Positions 1 to 9,187 of a stretch of 64,000 nucleotides of DNA are shown here, one piece after another; the first letter of the stretch is position 1; the number at the start of each line of letters is the position of its first letter. The notes under the pieces were generated by a model that worked only from the letters and a program-made list of their open reading frames with translations, ran no database searches and was not told the DNA's origin. The DNA lies in NCBI GenBank assembly GCA_030528025.1, contig JAUMZP010000001.1, positions 62,001 to 126,000 on the forward strand. Direction: 5' to 3'. The DNA comes from Candidatus Saccharimonadota bacterium (GTDB taxonomy: Bacteria; Patescibacteriota; Saccharimonadia; Saccharimonadales; Saccharimonadaceae). The translations under genes and the position numbers were made by a program.

Positions 1-274
1 TGCAACGTATACTATACTAGAAGATCTTGTCTTGGTATTTGATTTTATTCTTGACGGAGCGGTACTTGCTTTTGATCAGACTGAGACATTCCAATACCGG
101 CGCTTTGCCCAGTCGCTCTCAAGCAAAGAAAAGTCAAAGGATGGCGTGCGCTTTGCAGAAGAAAATGCAGTATATAATAGCTATGCTCAGCGCTTCGCAT
201 CGGTTGGCTGGCATAAAGCTGCTCGGGCAGCGCGGCTCCATATTACATCGCGCATTCATCAGTTGTTGTCGTAG
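1..274 (+). CDS. C-terminal end of a protein cut by the window edge, possibly a glycosyltransferase
   Basis: The frame is open from base 2 to the TAG at 272-274, giving at least 90 residues without an obligatory start inside the window. The tail is basic and aromatic-rich (YRRFAQS, then KSKDGVRFAEENAVYN, then GWHKAARAARLH), a style I associate with C-termini of bacterial family-2 glycosyltransferases, but no catalytic motif is visible. The glycosyltransferase-rich neighbourhood supports that guess. An in-frame TTG at 32 could start a short ORF, but the frame continues upstream and a partial gene is more likely. Function is uncertain. Confidence 0.55.
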   Translation, partial: ATYTILEDLVLVFDFILDGAVLAFDQTETFQYRRFAQSLSSKEKSKDGVRFAEENAVYNSYAQRFASVGWHKAARAARLHITSRIHQLLS

Positions 275-601
275 TAATGCAATTTTACTATCCTCTCACC
301 TCAATAAAAATAGAGGTTATTTCGTGAGTAAATTAGTGTCTCTTTGCTCTTGTATTACTGCATAATAAAACTTGAGAATGACATTCATTAGTAGCAATTC
401 GCTTATTATTTTCTCTATTAGCTCATTCCAGTTTCATTATAGATGAGATGATAGACGCGAAAATTATTTTTCACTTTTATAAAATATTTTTATATTGAGA
501 AATTTTAGAATAAAGCGCTATCTTAAGCAATGTATGACAGTAAGAGTGCAAAAATTGACACTATTCTACATCAAGAAATATTACCCTTTGCCACGCACGA
601 C
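275..601. other. AT-rich intergenic stretch
   Basis: No convincing reading frame, RNA gene or repeat was seen between the truncated first gene and the terminator of the next minus-strand gene. The short open frames here have no ribosome site and low-complexity composition. Confidence 0.5.
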
Positions 602-640
602 AAAACCGGCTCGATTTATTTCCTTGAGCCGGTTTATTTT
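602..640 (-). terminator. Rho-independent terminator of the GT8-like gene
   Basis: Perfect 10-bp inverted repeat AAACCGGCTC (603-612) / GAGCCGGTTT (626-635). It is followed by TTTTG when read on the minus strand and by TTATTTTA on the plus strand, so it may work in both directions. Confidence 0.75.
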
Positions 641-650
641 ATCATATACG

Positions 651-1679
651 CTATCTTACGTTTGCTTCAGTAGTCTCGGTTTTCTCTTTATCAACCTCGG
701 CAAACTTACGCTCCACCGCCATGATGTATAGCTGCATAAAGATTGGGCGAGGTAAGATATCATACAGGTACCATACCAGTGTTTTCTTAGCATGCGGAAG
801 CTCGGTATTCTTCCACGGAGTGAGTGCAAAGTACTTTTGCCACAGCAGTCGGTTGGGGTGCTTGTTGCCAACTTCCCATGGTTTACCCTGAATGCCATAG
901 AGCGAGTGAATAATCTTGGGACTGTAGTAGTTGGTCATAATCTCGTCGTAACTATAGAAATACGGCTGCTTAAGATTATTAATGCGCAGCAGATCTTGCG
1001 GCCGATAAGCATAAAACGCGCTAGAGAAATTATAGGCGATATCGAGCGTCTTAATCTGTCCTCGGAACATAACATTGCAGAGATCTTGATCAGCAATGAC
1101 ATAGTCGCTTTTCTTCGACAGGTGCTCTATCACTTGACTTGATATATCATCTTTGAGCCATTTTTTGTGATTGATAAGCATGATGCCACAGTTGTAGTAA
1201 CCATCGGTGGGCTGAAGGCCAATCGTTGCTTTGTGCTGATTAGTGAGAGTATCATAGGCCAGTGCCATAATATTTTTTTCAAAATCAAGCTCTAGCAAAC
1301 CATCAAGCGAGCTGGTAATGATCGTGTGCGGATTGAGATAGAGTACACGATCGGTCTTGATATCAAGATCGGCTAGCGCCAGCATCTTGAGCCACGTCAC
1401 ATACACGCCATGCCACGGCTTAACGCCTAGCTTCTGTAACTTCTTGTGGTACGCGTTGGGATTGATGAATGTCAAATAGGCATTGGGGTATTTTTCAACC
1501 AACTTTTTGAGGCGATCTTTGCTTTGCTTGCTTAGCTTATACCCACAATAAAAAATATGAATCTCATCGAGTGTCTTGTTGTTCTCAAGCAGTGATGCGA
1601 TCGAAATCGCACTGACCACTGCATAGTTATCGTCACTTTGATACAAGACATTTAAGATTTTCTTTTTGACTCTGGGCAT
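651..1679 (-). CDS. Glycosyltransferase family 8-like protein with an atypical DxD site
   Basis: 342 residues with the layout of LgtC/GT8 enzymes, which transfer a sugar from a nucleotide sugar with a GT-A fold. Visible family marks are the N-terminal strand with DDNYAVVSAISIASLL (about residues 16-31), NCGIMLINHKKW (163-174) and the C-terminal H258...GIQGKPW (262-268). The metal-binding DxD expected after LYL is replaced by N-P-H (113-118, LYLNPH), checked on the nucleotide sequence at about 1320-1350. It could therefore be a non-catalytic relative, or an enzyme using another metal site. It is followed by a terminator and lies 16 bases after rmlD on the same strand, so the two are probably co-transcribed. 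The family call is good; activity is doubtful. Confidence 0.8.
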   Translation of the reverse strand: MPRVKKKILNVLYQSDDNYAVVSAISIASLLENNKTLDEIHIFYCGYKLSKQSKDRLKKLVEKYPNAYLTFINPNAYHKKLQKLGVKPWHGVYVTWLKMLALADLDIKTDRVLYLNPHTIITSSLDGLLELDFEKNIMALAYDTLTNQHKATIGLQPTDGYYNCGIMLINHKKWLKDDISSQVIEHLSKKSDYVIADQDLCNVMFRGQIKTLDIAYNFSSAFYAYRPQDLLRINNLKQPYFYSYDEIMTNYYSPKIIHSLYGIQGKPWEVGNKHPNRLLWQKYFALTPWKNTELPHAKKTLVWYLYDILPRPIFMQLYIMAVERKFAEVDKEKTETTEANVR

Positions 1680-1695
1680 GGCCTGCCTCTCTCCT

Positions 1696-2553
1696 TTATT
1701 CCACCGCTGCTATGTTTTTTACGTAGTTTTCCAGTAATGGCTGATAGCTCTCACTGATGAATCCGGTGTTGTGCAGCTTCGACAAATTCATATCGCTATA
1801 CATTGGTCGAGGTGCAAACGGAATCTTATCTTTACTATACTCTTGTGTTGACACTTTTACAACCCTATCGCGATCGTGCCCTGCATATTCGAAGATATCT
1901 TCGGCAAGCTCTGCCCACGACTTGATCGGCCCGGAGTTAGAGACATGATACAAACCATACTCAGCTTTGGTGTCTATCAAATGCTTGGTGGCACGCGCAA
2001 TCTCCGACGCAAAGGTTGGCCGACCATATTGATCATCCACAACCTTGGGATTAATGCGCATGTCAGCCAGGCGCTTCATCGTCCGCGGGAAGTTGTGCCC
2101 ATCGCCAATTACCCACGAAACACGCAGCACATAATGACGTGGCGCAAGGCTCACCAATAGATCCCCTGCTGCCTTGACATCACCATAGACCGACAGTGGT
2201 GAGAGTGACTCATCCTCACCATGGTTTTTGTTCGTCCCATCAAAGACATAGTCGGATGAGTAGTGCACCAGCGTAATATCATGCTCCAGCGCTACCTTGA
2301 CAAGGTTGCGCGGGCCAACGGCATTAACCTGCCACGCTTTGGTACGACCTTCACGCGTTTCGGATCCATCGGCATTAACGAACGCCGCCGCGTTGATAAT
2401 GACATCCACACCCGACCAATCATACCCAAACACCTGCTCTTCATCAGCAATGTCGAGCTGCTGATGACCTAGCGCTGTCGCCTTTGGATATACCTCCTGG
2501 AGTGCCCGCCCCACTTGGCCATTACAACCCAATATAACAATCCCCTTGCTCAT
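1696..2553 (-). CDS. rmlD: dTDP-4-dehydrorhamnose reductase (RmlD)
   Basis: 285-residue short-chain reductase of the RmlD family, which makes dTDP-L-rhamnose from dTDP-4-keto-L-rhamnose with NAD(P)H in the cytoplasm. The Rossmann glycine motif is GCNGQVG (9-15). SSDYVFDG (99-106) and the catalytic Y123-x3-K127 (YGDVK) are present. A ribosome site AAAGGAGG lies just before the ATG, and a TATAAT element lies at 2575-2580. RmlA, RmlB and RmlC are not in the window. The product probably feeds the surface-polysaccharide transferases around it. Confidence 0.93.
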   Translation of the reverse strand: MSKGIVILGCNGQVGRALQEVYPKATALGHQQLDIADEEQVFGYDWSGVDVIINAAAFVNADGSETREGRTKAWQVNAVGPRNLVKVALEHDITLVHYSSDYVFDGTNKNHGEDESLSPLSVYGDVKAAGDLLVSLAPRHYVLRVSWVIGDGHNFPRTMKRLADMRINPKVVDDQYGRPTFASEIARATKHLIDTKAEYGLYHVSNSGPIKSWAELAEDIFEYAGHDRDRVVKVSTQEYSKDKIPFAPRPMYSDMNLSKLHNTGFISESYQPLLENYVKNIAAVE

Positions 2554-2933
2554 ATACCCTCCTTTGTTTCCGCTATTATAGCACAGTTAGCGTAAGCTTT
2601 TTGAAATATATGAAATCGTATGGTCGATGTGAGACAAAAAATATACTAGAAAGCCATTCTACTACTGTTAAAAACTCATATAAATTTCTCAACCACCCGA
2701 GGATATCACTGTAATCAATTTCACCGAGTAGTGAGCCAGAAAAATTTGAATCTCATAGCCTCTCTTTCTTAGCACTAGATAGAACCCCACTTTCTCATCG
2801 CCCCACCAGATAGAGTGTACAATCAATTGTAATGATCGGTTTCATCCCAGTATAAGAGGCTGATATCCGTAGACTCAACCCTTTTGTTAATTCGTCGGAG
2901 GGAGTGCGGAGAGGCAGGAATCATCCACTCACA
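2554..2933. other. Intergenic region upstream of rmlD
   Basis: 380 bases without a supported gene. The rmlD promoter -10 (TATAAT, minus strand, 2575-2580) lies at its left end. The rest is AT-rich with no clear repeat or RNA. Confidence 0.5.
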
Positions 2934-4160
2934 CTACGCAGCCATAGAGCGCAGCTGCCGGCGATAAACCACCACGAGCAGTGCCGCTTGAATGATGCCT
3001 GCCACCATAAAACACAGCACACTGCCCAGCATCGCATAGTGCTGCACCACACTATATGACATGACTGTGAGTACGATATTACTTAGCAAAAGTATATAGA
3101 ACTGCCCCTTAAATTCGCGTAGCACGGTAAGGATGTTGATATAAATCGATACCAGCGCATTAGCCACTGCTCCCACTACCATAATGAGTAGCTCGGTGCG
3201 GTAATCAGTAATACGCGCATTAAAAATGAGAGTAAGAAGCGGTGCCCCAACCAGCCACGTAGCAATCAGTGTCAGCGCACTAATACCCAAAACGATAAGG
3301 ATAATCTTGCTCACCAAGGCGTGGAATTTAAGACGCTTTTGCTGATGATAGAGCTCTGACAGCTGCACAATATTGGGCTGAATAATGAAGGTAATAAATA
3401 GCGAGAGCAAGGTAATGGGCATAGCCATAATACCAAAATAAGCGATCTCGTGCGTGTGGAATATATCGAGGAAATAGCGCGGGATATTAAGCGAAAACAT
3501 CGTCAAAAATGTGGTAAGGAACACTGGTGTGCAGCGCCGCATGATCATACCAACATGGCGTAGCTTAGGCACGAGATGATCGATATGAAGCTGAATAGAT
3601 TCATATCGCTGTACCTGTTGCCAATCATACAACACAAGCATGAGGGCATTGACTATCACAATTGCTATTACCCCCCACAGCACACTGTGCACAAGCATAT
3701 CGACGAGCAAAAACACTCCAAAACCACCCACTGCCTTAATAGTAAGCGAATAGCCAACGACGTAGAGCCTGTGGTGGATTTGCATCACGCCATAGAGTGC
3801 ATCAGCCACTGCCTCCAGCGCCTTGAAGAGTACGAGCGCAATGATGATACTCGACTTAACGACATCATAGTGATTTGCCGCACAAAACAGCACCGCACCC
3901 ACTATCATCACGATCGACGTCACGAGCTTAACGGCAAGGTAGCTGCTACTGCTAAACTCTTTGCGCACATCCGACACCTGATAAGTACGCCCACCCCACA
4001 AACCAATCGCCCAGAACACTACCGAGAGCGACAGCGCAAAGGAAAAAATTCCCGAGTCAGCAATGCCATTAAGCCGCGTAATAAGCAGCAGGAGCGCTGG
4101 CGAGATGGCACTTTGCAAAAAGGAGCCGATGGAGTTCCAGATATAATTTTTAGATTGCAT
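2934..4160 (-). CDS. Polysaccharide flippase of the MOP superfamily (Wzx-like)
   Basis: 408 residues, almost entirely hydrophobic segments in the 12-to-14-helix pattern of lipid-linked oligosaccharide flippases. The N-terminus (NYIWNSIGSFLQSAISPALLLLITR) is typical of the family. The likely role is flipping undecaprenyl-linked glycans across the membrane for the surrounding glycosyltransferases. No ribosome site is seen before ATG 4160, but TATACT on the minus strand (4171-4176) sits 10 bases upstream, consistent with a leaderless or nearly leaderless mRNA. Substrate cannot be read from sequence. Confidence 0.87.
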   Translation of the reverse strand: MQSKNYIWNSIGSFLQSAISPALLLLITRLNGIADSGIFSFALSLSVVFWAIGLWGGRTYQVSDVRKEFSSSSYLAVKLVTSIVMIVGAVLFCAANHYDVVKSSIIIALVLFKALEAVADALYGVMQIHHRLYVVGYSLTIKAVGGFGVFLLVDMLVHSVLWGVIAIVIVNALMLVLYDWQQVQRYESIQLHIDHLVPKLRHVGMIMRRCTPVFLTTFLTMFSLNIPRYFLDIFHTHEIAYFGIMAMPITLLSLFITFIIQPNIVQLSELYHQQKRLKFHALVSKIILIVLGISALTLIATWLVGAPLLTLIFNARITDYRTELLIMVVGAVANALVSIYINILTVLREFKGQFYILLLSNIVLTVMSYSVVQHYAMLGSVLCFMVAGIIQAALLVVVYRRQLRSMAA

Positions 4161-4170
4161 AATCTTATTT

Positions 4171-4176
4171 AGTATA
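4171..4176 (-). promoter_or_regulatory. -10 element of the flippase gene (short or no leader)
   Basis: TATACT, 10 bases from the ATG at 4160. No ribosome site lies between them. Confidence 0.5.
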
Positions 4177-4236
4177 CCACTGGTTGATTATTTCTCACGA
4201 TTTAGACCATAATTTGCTCTGTTGTGATTTGTGCTC

Positions 4237-4242
4237 TATAAT
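4237..4242 (+). promoter_or_regulatory. -10 element of the DUF2142 gene (short or no leader)
   Basis: Perfect TATAAT, 10 bases before ATG 4253. The back-to-back arrangement with the flippase promoter makes this a compact divergent promoter region. Confidence 0.55.
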
Positions 4243-4252
4243 CAGGCGTGTT

Positions 4253-5689
4253 ATGAAGAAATATTGGGCATCATTCGAATCATTTATTGCACGGCCAGAG
4301 CGAGTCTTTCTTTCGCTGTGTTTATTGTTTGGCTTATTGTCGGCGTTTTTTGTGCCGCAGCTATCGGTGAGTGATGAGAATATGCACTATTTGCGGGCGT
4401 ATGCGCTGGCTGACGGGCGTCTCGAGTCCAAGCGCTGCACCTACCCAGCGGATGTTAATGGCCGAGCATCATCGGTGTATCATGGCAATATCAGTGCTGA
4501 TTATTCGCGCCCTATTGATCGATCGAATCTCAAGACAAGCAAGTGCAACAGTGCCGTGGGTTACGCACCCATTATGCATGCGCCGCAAACGCTTGGTGTT
4601 TTTATTGCTAATCTCTTCAATGGGTCGACGGGCTTGACGATTCTCTTTGGGCGGATTGCAAACTTACTGTTCTATGCGCTGAGTGTATTTTTCATTATCA
4701 AGTGGGTGCGAATTGGTAAGTGGGTTTTTGCAGTAGTGGGGTTGTTACCACTAATGGTTCATCTCGCCGCCTCACTCTCGAGCGACGTCATGACGAATGT
4801 GGCGATATTCCTCATTACTGCCATGACACTCAATCTCTACACCCAAGAAGCACCGATCCGCCGCAAGCAAGTTGCTGGCCTCTTAGCTATAGCAGCGCTG
4901 CTGGCACTGACCAAGGCGGTAAATGGTTTACTGCTCTTCCCGCTGCTGTTTTTACCAAAGCGACTCTTCATCCCAAACACCAAGCTATCCAAGCTACCAT
5001 CACTTTTCAAGAAGCTCCCCTTCAACCTGCACAAGTGGGTGCTGATCGCGGGCGCTGGCATCGTGTCACTAGCGGCACTGCTCATCTGGCAAAAGATCTA
5101 TGATGGTGCGCTCCTTTCATCTGGCGCAGCCGATAATCCACTGCATCACAACCCTCTTGGGTTTATCCGTATCCTCTTTAATACCTACATCAATCCAAAC
5201 ATTGGCTACACCGATATCGTAGTACGTGGTAGTGTGGGCGACTTCTCAAGCTTCAAATATCACCTGCCGCTCTTTGTTTTGATTCCACTCTTTCTGCTGG
5301 TCTTTCTTGCACTCATCAAGCGTGATAAGGCTGAGGAACAAGCACTAGCACCAGCTGCTGGTCGATTAGCCGCGGCCAACCTCACTACTGTTGCCGTCTT
5401 TATTGCAGCGGTTTCATATGCGATGTACACCGCCTGGGCGCTACTACCAATTCGCTTTGGTGCTGGTGCATACTACGCCGATGGAGTGCAGGGGCGTTAC
5501 TTTACGGCGCTACTCGTGCTCCTCATCCCCTGTGGGGTGTGGCTACGCAAGTATATTTGGTTCCATGCTACCTCGGCTAAGGTGTTTCACGCCCTTATAT
5601 TCTTTGGCTGCGGGGCAATTTTGCTGTACTATACCTTTGGCACCTATTGGGCTTACCACGCGCCGATACCAGTACCACCGGTGGCATAA
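4253..5689 (+). CDS. DUF2142-like polytopic membrane protein
   Basis: 478 residues from the ATG at 4253 (MKKYWASFESFIARPERVF). An ATG-type start at 4184 is possible but lies before the TATAAT at 4237, so it is not used here. After the first helix comes SDENMHYLRAYALADG, matching the S-D-E-x-x-H-x-x-R-A pattern of the DUF2142 family. About ten further hydrophobic helices follow. DUF2142 proteins usually sit in surface-glycan loci and resemble the GT-C fold of membrane glycosyltransferases, but no activity is assigned. The role in polysaccharide assembly is inferred from context. Confidence 0.82.
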   Translation: MKKYWASFESFIARPERVFLSLCLLFGLLSAFFVPQLSVSDENMHYLRAYALADGRLESKRCTYPADVNGRASSVYHGNISADYSRPIDRSNLKTSKCNSAVGYAPIMHAPQTLGVFIANLFNGSTGLTILFGRIANLLFYALSVFFIIKWVRIGKWVFAVVGLLPLMVHLAASLSSDVMTNVAIFLITAMTLNLYTQEAPIRRKQVAGLLAIAALLALTKAVNGLLLFPLLFLPKRLFIPNTKLSKLPSLFKKLPFNLHKWVLIAGAGIVSLAALLIWQKIYDGALLSSGAADNPLHHNPLGFIRILFNTYINPNIGYTDIVVRGSVGDFSSFKYHLPLFVLIPLFLLVFLALIKRDKAEEQALAPAAGRLAAANLTTVAVFIAAVSYAMYTAWALLPIRFGAGAYYADGVQGRYFTALLVLLIPCGVWLRKYIWFHATSAKVFHALIFFGCGAILLYYTFGTYWAYHAPIPVPPVA

Positions 5690-5920
5690 GAGAAGATTTC
5701 GGTGCTAGCACTGGGATATTGACATTTGTAGGGAATATTACTCTTTGTGGTGTCTTGAATGAGAGAGTGATATAAACAGAGCGATACGAGAATTGGTAAG
5801 GTTCTGATATACCATTGAGAAGATAGGATTATATAAGGATTTTTTGATATTCCATCTTCCACCTTCCCCTTTCATTTCGCTTATGCTATAGTGACATAGA
5901 ACACTAATAGCACAAGCATT

Positions 5921-6496
5921 ATGAAATTATTACATACTCTATCCAAAAAACGTCTCACGCTCATCATTAGTAGTGGCATTGCGCTCGTCGCCACTGGTGG
6001 TTATGGTGCCTATATCGCAACGCGCCCCGTCTCGCTGCCACCCCTGTCAGATGAGCCAACGCCAACCCAAAGACAAACACAGCACAAGACCGATGCCGCC
6101 ACGAAAGAATCATTTCTAGACAACAACACAAACCATGACACGAATACTACCAAAGACACCTCGCAGCAGCGCACCACCCAGGCTCAGCCCGCGCCAGTCC
6201 CAACGTCAGCGAAGCATATTGAGCTCTCTGCTGAGCAGTCAGGTGAAACGGTCGTTGTGACTACTAAGCTGAAAGAACAAGGCTTTTCCTCTGGTCAGTG
6301 CGTGCTGACGATCACTAGTAGCGAGCAGCGCTCTGAGCAGCACGCTGCCATCATCTACCAACCAGAATATTCCACCTGTGCTGGCTTCTCTGTGCCCGCC
6401 CGATCATTACCCAAAGGTACGTGGCATATCTCTCTCGCTGTCACGCCGCTTGATGGCAAGGCACTCACGAAGACACTTGATAAGGAGATTCGCTAG
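5921..6496 (+). CDS. Membrane-anchored protein with Thr-rich linker and Ig-like end
   Basis: 191 residues. One N-terminal hydrophobic segment (about 13-33) is followed by a low-complexity T/Q/N/D-rich linker (about 40-100) and a compact beta-rich C-terminal domain with two cysteines (GQCVLTITS and STCAGFSV), which could form a disulfide outside the membrane. The stop at 6494-6496 directly abuts the ATG at 6497 of the ChW-repeat gene, so the two are one transcription unit. The protein is probably displayed outside the cell, perhaps assisting its neighbour. I recognise no family. Confidence 0.75.
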   Translation: MKLLHTLSKKRLTLIISSGIALVATGGYGAYIATRPVSLPPLSDEPTPTQRQTQHKTDAATKESFLDNNTNHDTNTTKDTSQQRTTQAQPAPVPTSAKHIELSAEQSGETVVVTTKLKEQGFSSGQCVLTITSSEQRSEQHAAIIYQPEYSTCAGFSVPARSLPKGTWHISLAVTPLDGKALTKTLDKEIR

Positions 6497-8803
6497 ATGA
6501 TGACTCAATCATGCTCCGCCGCCCACCCCTTCTCGACATATTGGCGATATATCCTTGCTAGTGTTTTGTGTGTGAGTTTATTTGCTGCAACTGTCCTCTC
6601 CTATCCAGCCCAAGCAGTAACGGCAGCCGATTGGCGAGCAGGCAATATCGTTGATGATTTACTCTTTACCAATAGCGACGATATGTCGGTGGCAGATATT
6701 CAGGCGTTTCTCAATAGCCTCAACCCACAATGCGACACCTATGGCCGGCAGCCTGCTGCCGAACACGGCCGGCGCGATATCAGCCGAGCACAGTATGCCG
6801 CCGCTCGAGGTTGGCATGGGCCACCATATGTCTGCCTCAAGGACTATTATGAAGTACCTAAATACACACCGGGCAATTACATCCCTGCCAATAACTTCGG
6901 TGGAGTGATTCCCGCTGGAGCAGTCAGCGCCGCGCAGATTATCTACGATGCCGCTAAGCAGAATAATCTTAATCCCAAAGTCCTGCTGGTAAAGATCGCC
7001 ACCGAATCGGCTGGGCCGCTCACCTCTGACACTTGGCCCCTCCAAAACCAATACACCTATGCCATGGGCTCGCACTGCCCCGATAGTGGCCCGGGTGGTA
7101 GTGCCAATTGCGATCGCAACTATGCTGGCTTCTCGATGCAAGTTGCCTCAGGAGCACAGCTCATCCGCTGGTATCTGGATAGTATGCAGCAACCGTGGTG
7201 GTCGTATAAAAAGCCGTTTGCGACCAATCATATCCTATGGAATGTGGTGCAGCGAGGCTGCGGCGCTGGCGATGTATATATCGAGAGCAAGGCCACAGCG
7301 GCACTCTATACCTACACACCCTACCAACCCAATCAAGCAGCCCTGGCTAATATGTATGGCTTAGGCGATCATTGCAGCGCCTATGGCAACCGCAACTTCT
7401 GGCGAGTGTGGAACGACTGGTTTGGCTCGACCCAGTATAGCCGGCCACTCATTAGCTTCCGATCGCACAGCAGCTACATCGGCTGGACAGGGGTAATTCA
7501 TAACCGCGGCATTACAGGCGTCACTGGCCAAAGCAAGGCAATGCAAGCTCTCACGATCGATGGTGAGGTAACTTATGCCTCATACAGCAACGAGCGTGGT
7601 TGGCAGCCCACTGTGCAGGGTAGTATGCAATCGGGTACAACAGGGCTTGGCCGGCCAATCACTGCCGTCAAGATCCAGCCAACTGGTACTCTCGCCCAGG
7701 CGTACGACATCTACTATCGCACCCATGTGAGTTACATTGGCTGGATGGGCTGGGCCAAGAATGGTGAAGTAGCTGGTGCAACTGGCGGAGCTAACAATGC
7801 TATCGAAGCGATCGAAATAAAGCTTGTGCGTAAAAGAACGCCTGCGCCTGAGTCATCTGGAGCAGCATATAAAAATATCGCAACACATGGCGACTCATCA
7901 CCCCTTAGACTCTCACTCAGCTCACATGTCGGTATGGTTGGCTGGCAGCCAGAAGTACGCGATGAGATGATGAGCGGTACCACTGGCCAAAGCCGCCGCA
8001 TCGAAGCAATCAAAGCATCGCTCCACAACACAACGGGCCTGCCAGGCAACATCCAATATTCATCACACGTTAGCTACGTCGGCTGGCAAGATTGGAAACA
8101 AGCAGGCGACGTATCCGGCACCACAGGGCAGTTCCGCTCCATTGAGGCAGTCCGCTTCTTACTTACTGGCAAACTTGCCACTGCATACGATATCTGGTAC
8201 CGAGGTTACTCGCAATACGTCGGCTGGATGGGCTGGGCTAAGAATGGCCAACCAGCTGGTTCGACCGGTGCCTACCGACAGCTCGAAGCACTAGAGGTGC
8301 GCCTTGTGCCGAAACATACACTCAGCTTGCCTAGCGGTGCCTTTTATAACCCAACCAATACTGCCGTGCCCGATCTCTACCAACTGAGCTACGCTGCCCA
8401 CGTAGGATACATCGGCTGGATGCCCGATGTATCGCACCCCATTATGGCTGGCACTACTGGCAAATCACGCTACCTCGAGGCAATCCGCCTCGGCAAAGCC
8501 GTATCGCTGCGCGATGGTTCACCTATTGCCATCCAGTGCGAAGCAAAAACTGCTGGCCAGTGGTTCCCACCAATCACTCTCTCACCATCGCAGCCCTGTG
8601 GAACGACTGGCCAGAGTAAAGCGCTCGAAGCCTTCAAGCTTAGCCTCAGTCCCGCCGACGCCGCTCGCTACGATATTTATTACAACACTCACCTCTCCTG
8701 GGTAGGTTGGCAAGGCTGGAAAAAGAATAGCGAAATAGCTGGCGACCGGTCCGGCTCACATGTCGAAGCAGTGATGATTAAGCTCGTCGAGAAGAGTGAG
8801 TGA
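6497..8803 (+). CDS. Secreted ChW-repeat surface protein with lysozyme-like N-terminal region
   Basis: 768 residues with a signal peptide (about 16-41, ending PAQA-VTA). Residues about 45-310 look like a globular enzyme-type domain rich in W, Y and C, including AAQIIYDAAKQNNLNPKVLL followed by a KIATESAG-type Glu, reminiscent of lysozyme-fold muramidases. From about residue 315 to the end there are nine ChW-type repeats (clostridial hydrophobic with conserved W, PF07538 style). Each has a YxSHVxYxGWxxW core, a G-TTG turn and an hx-EAI-hxL end. ChW repeats are known in clostridial surface proteins and are thought to mediate binding. Here they suggest attachment to a wall or host surface. Some repeats (about the 2nd and 8th) lack part of the W core. 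Confidence 0.85.
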   Translation: MMTQSCSAAHPFSTYWRYILASVLCVSLFAATVLSYPAQAVTAADWRAGNIVDDLLFTNSDDMSVADIQAFLNSLNPQCDTYGRQPAAEHGRRDISRAQYAAARGWHGPPYVCLKDYYEVPKYTPGNYIPANNFGGVIPAGAVSAAQIIYDAAKQNNLNPKVLLVKIATESAGPLTSDTWPLQNQYTYAMGSHCPDSGPGGSANCDRNYAGFSMQVASGAQLIRWYLDSMQQPWWSYKKPFATNHILWNVVQRGCGAGDVYIESKATAALYTYTPYQPNQAALANMYGLGDHCSAYGNRNFWRVWNDWFGSTQYSRPLISFRSHSSYIGWTGVIHNRGITGVTGQSKAMQALTIDGEVTYASYSNERGWQPTVQGSMQSGTTGLGRPITAVKIQPTGTLAQAYDIYYRTHVSYIGWMGWAKNGEVAGATGGANNAIEAIEIKLVRKRTPAPESSGAAYKNIATHGDSSPLRLSLSSHVGMVGWQPEVRDEMMSGTTGQSRRIEAIKASLHNTTGLPGNIQYSSHVSYVGWQDWKQAGDVSGTTGQFRSIEAVRFLLTGKLATAYDIWYRGYSQYVGWMGWAKNGQPAGSTGAYRQLEALEVRLVPKHTLSLPSGAFYNPTNTAVPDLYQLSYAAHVGYIGWMPDVSHPIMAGTTGKSRYLEAIRLGKAVSLRDGSPIAIQCEAKTAGQWFPPITLSPSQPCGTTGQSKALEAFKLSLSPADAARYDIYYNTHLSWVGWQGWKKNSEIAGDRSGSHVEAVMIKLVEKSE

Positions 8804-8821
8804 TTGTAAGACCCACTCTAG

Positions 8822-9136
8822 CTAGCTCGTCGTAATGTCATACTCTCTACACGTCATCTCGTGATCACGCAAAAATTTTCTTGCAGATTTTGGATACACG
8901 TTTGCCACAGGATCGCCCGGGTCAATTGGCCCTACTGTATAAAAAGGGTCGCCCGGCCTCCAGTGCCGCTCTTTCCACCAGGATTTTATTCTCTTAGCGA
9001 TTGCTGCGATAGAGATTTCTTGGGGCGAATTCGCCACTGAAGCTGCTGTCATCTCACTACTCGTTGATGGTGTGTGTTCCGCTTGGCTCTGGTTTTCTTG
9101 ATAGGGTTCATATGTTTGGTTGGGCTTCTCTCTCAT
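8822..9136 (-). CDS. Small hypothetical protein
   Basis: 104 residues. The N-terminal half is Q/E/S/T-rich and probably disordered. The C-terminal half has a basic Trp-rich stretch (IKSWWKERHWRPGDPFYTVG). There is no signal peptide or membrane segment. A ribosome site AGGAAG lies about 5 bases before the ATG, which supports a real gene. It is convergent with the ChW gene and ends 19 bases from it. I recognise no family. Confidence 0.6.
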   Translation of the reverse strand: MREKPNQTYEPYQENQSQAEHTPSTSSEMTAASVANSPQEISIAAIAKRIKSWWKERHWRPGDPFYTVGPIDPGDPVANVYPKSARKFLRDHEMTCREYDITTS

Positions 9137-9187
9137 AGTACTTCCTATTTTTATACCACAATATCACTATAATAAAACAATTATGGG

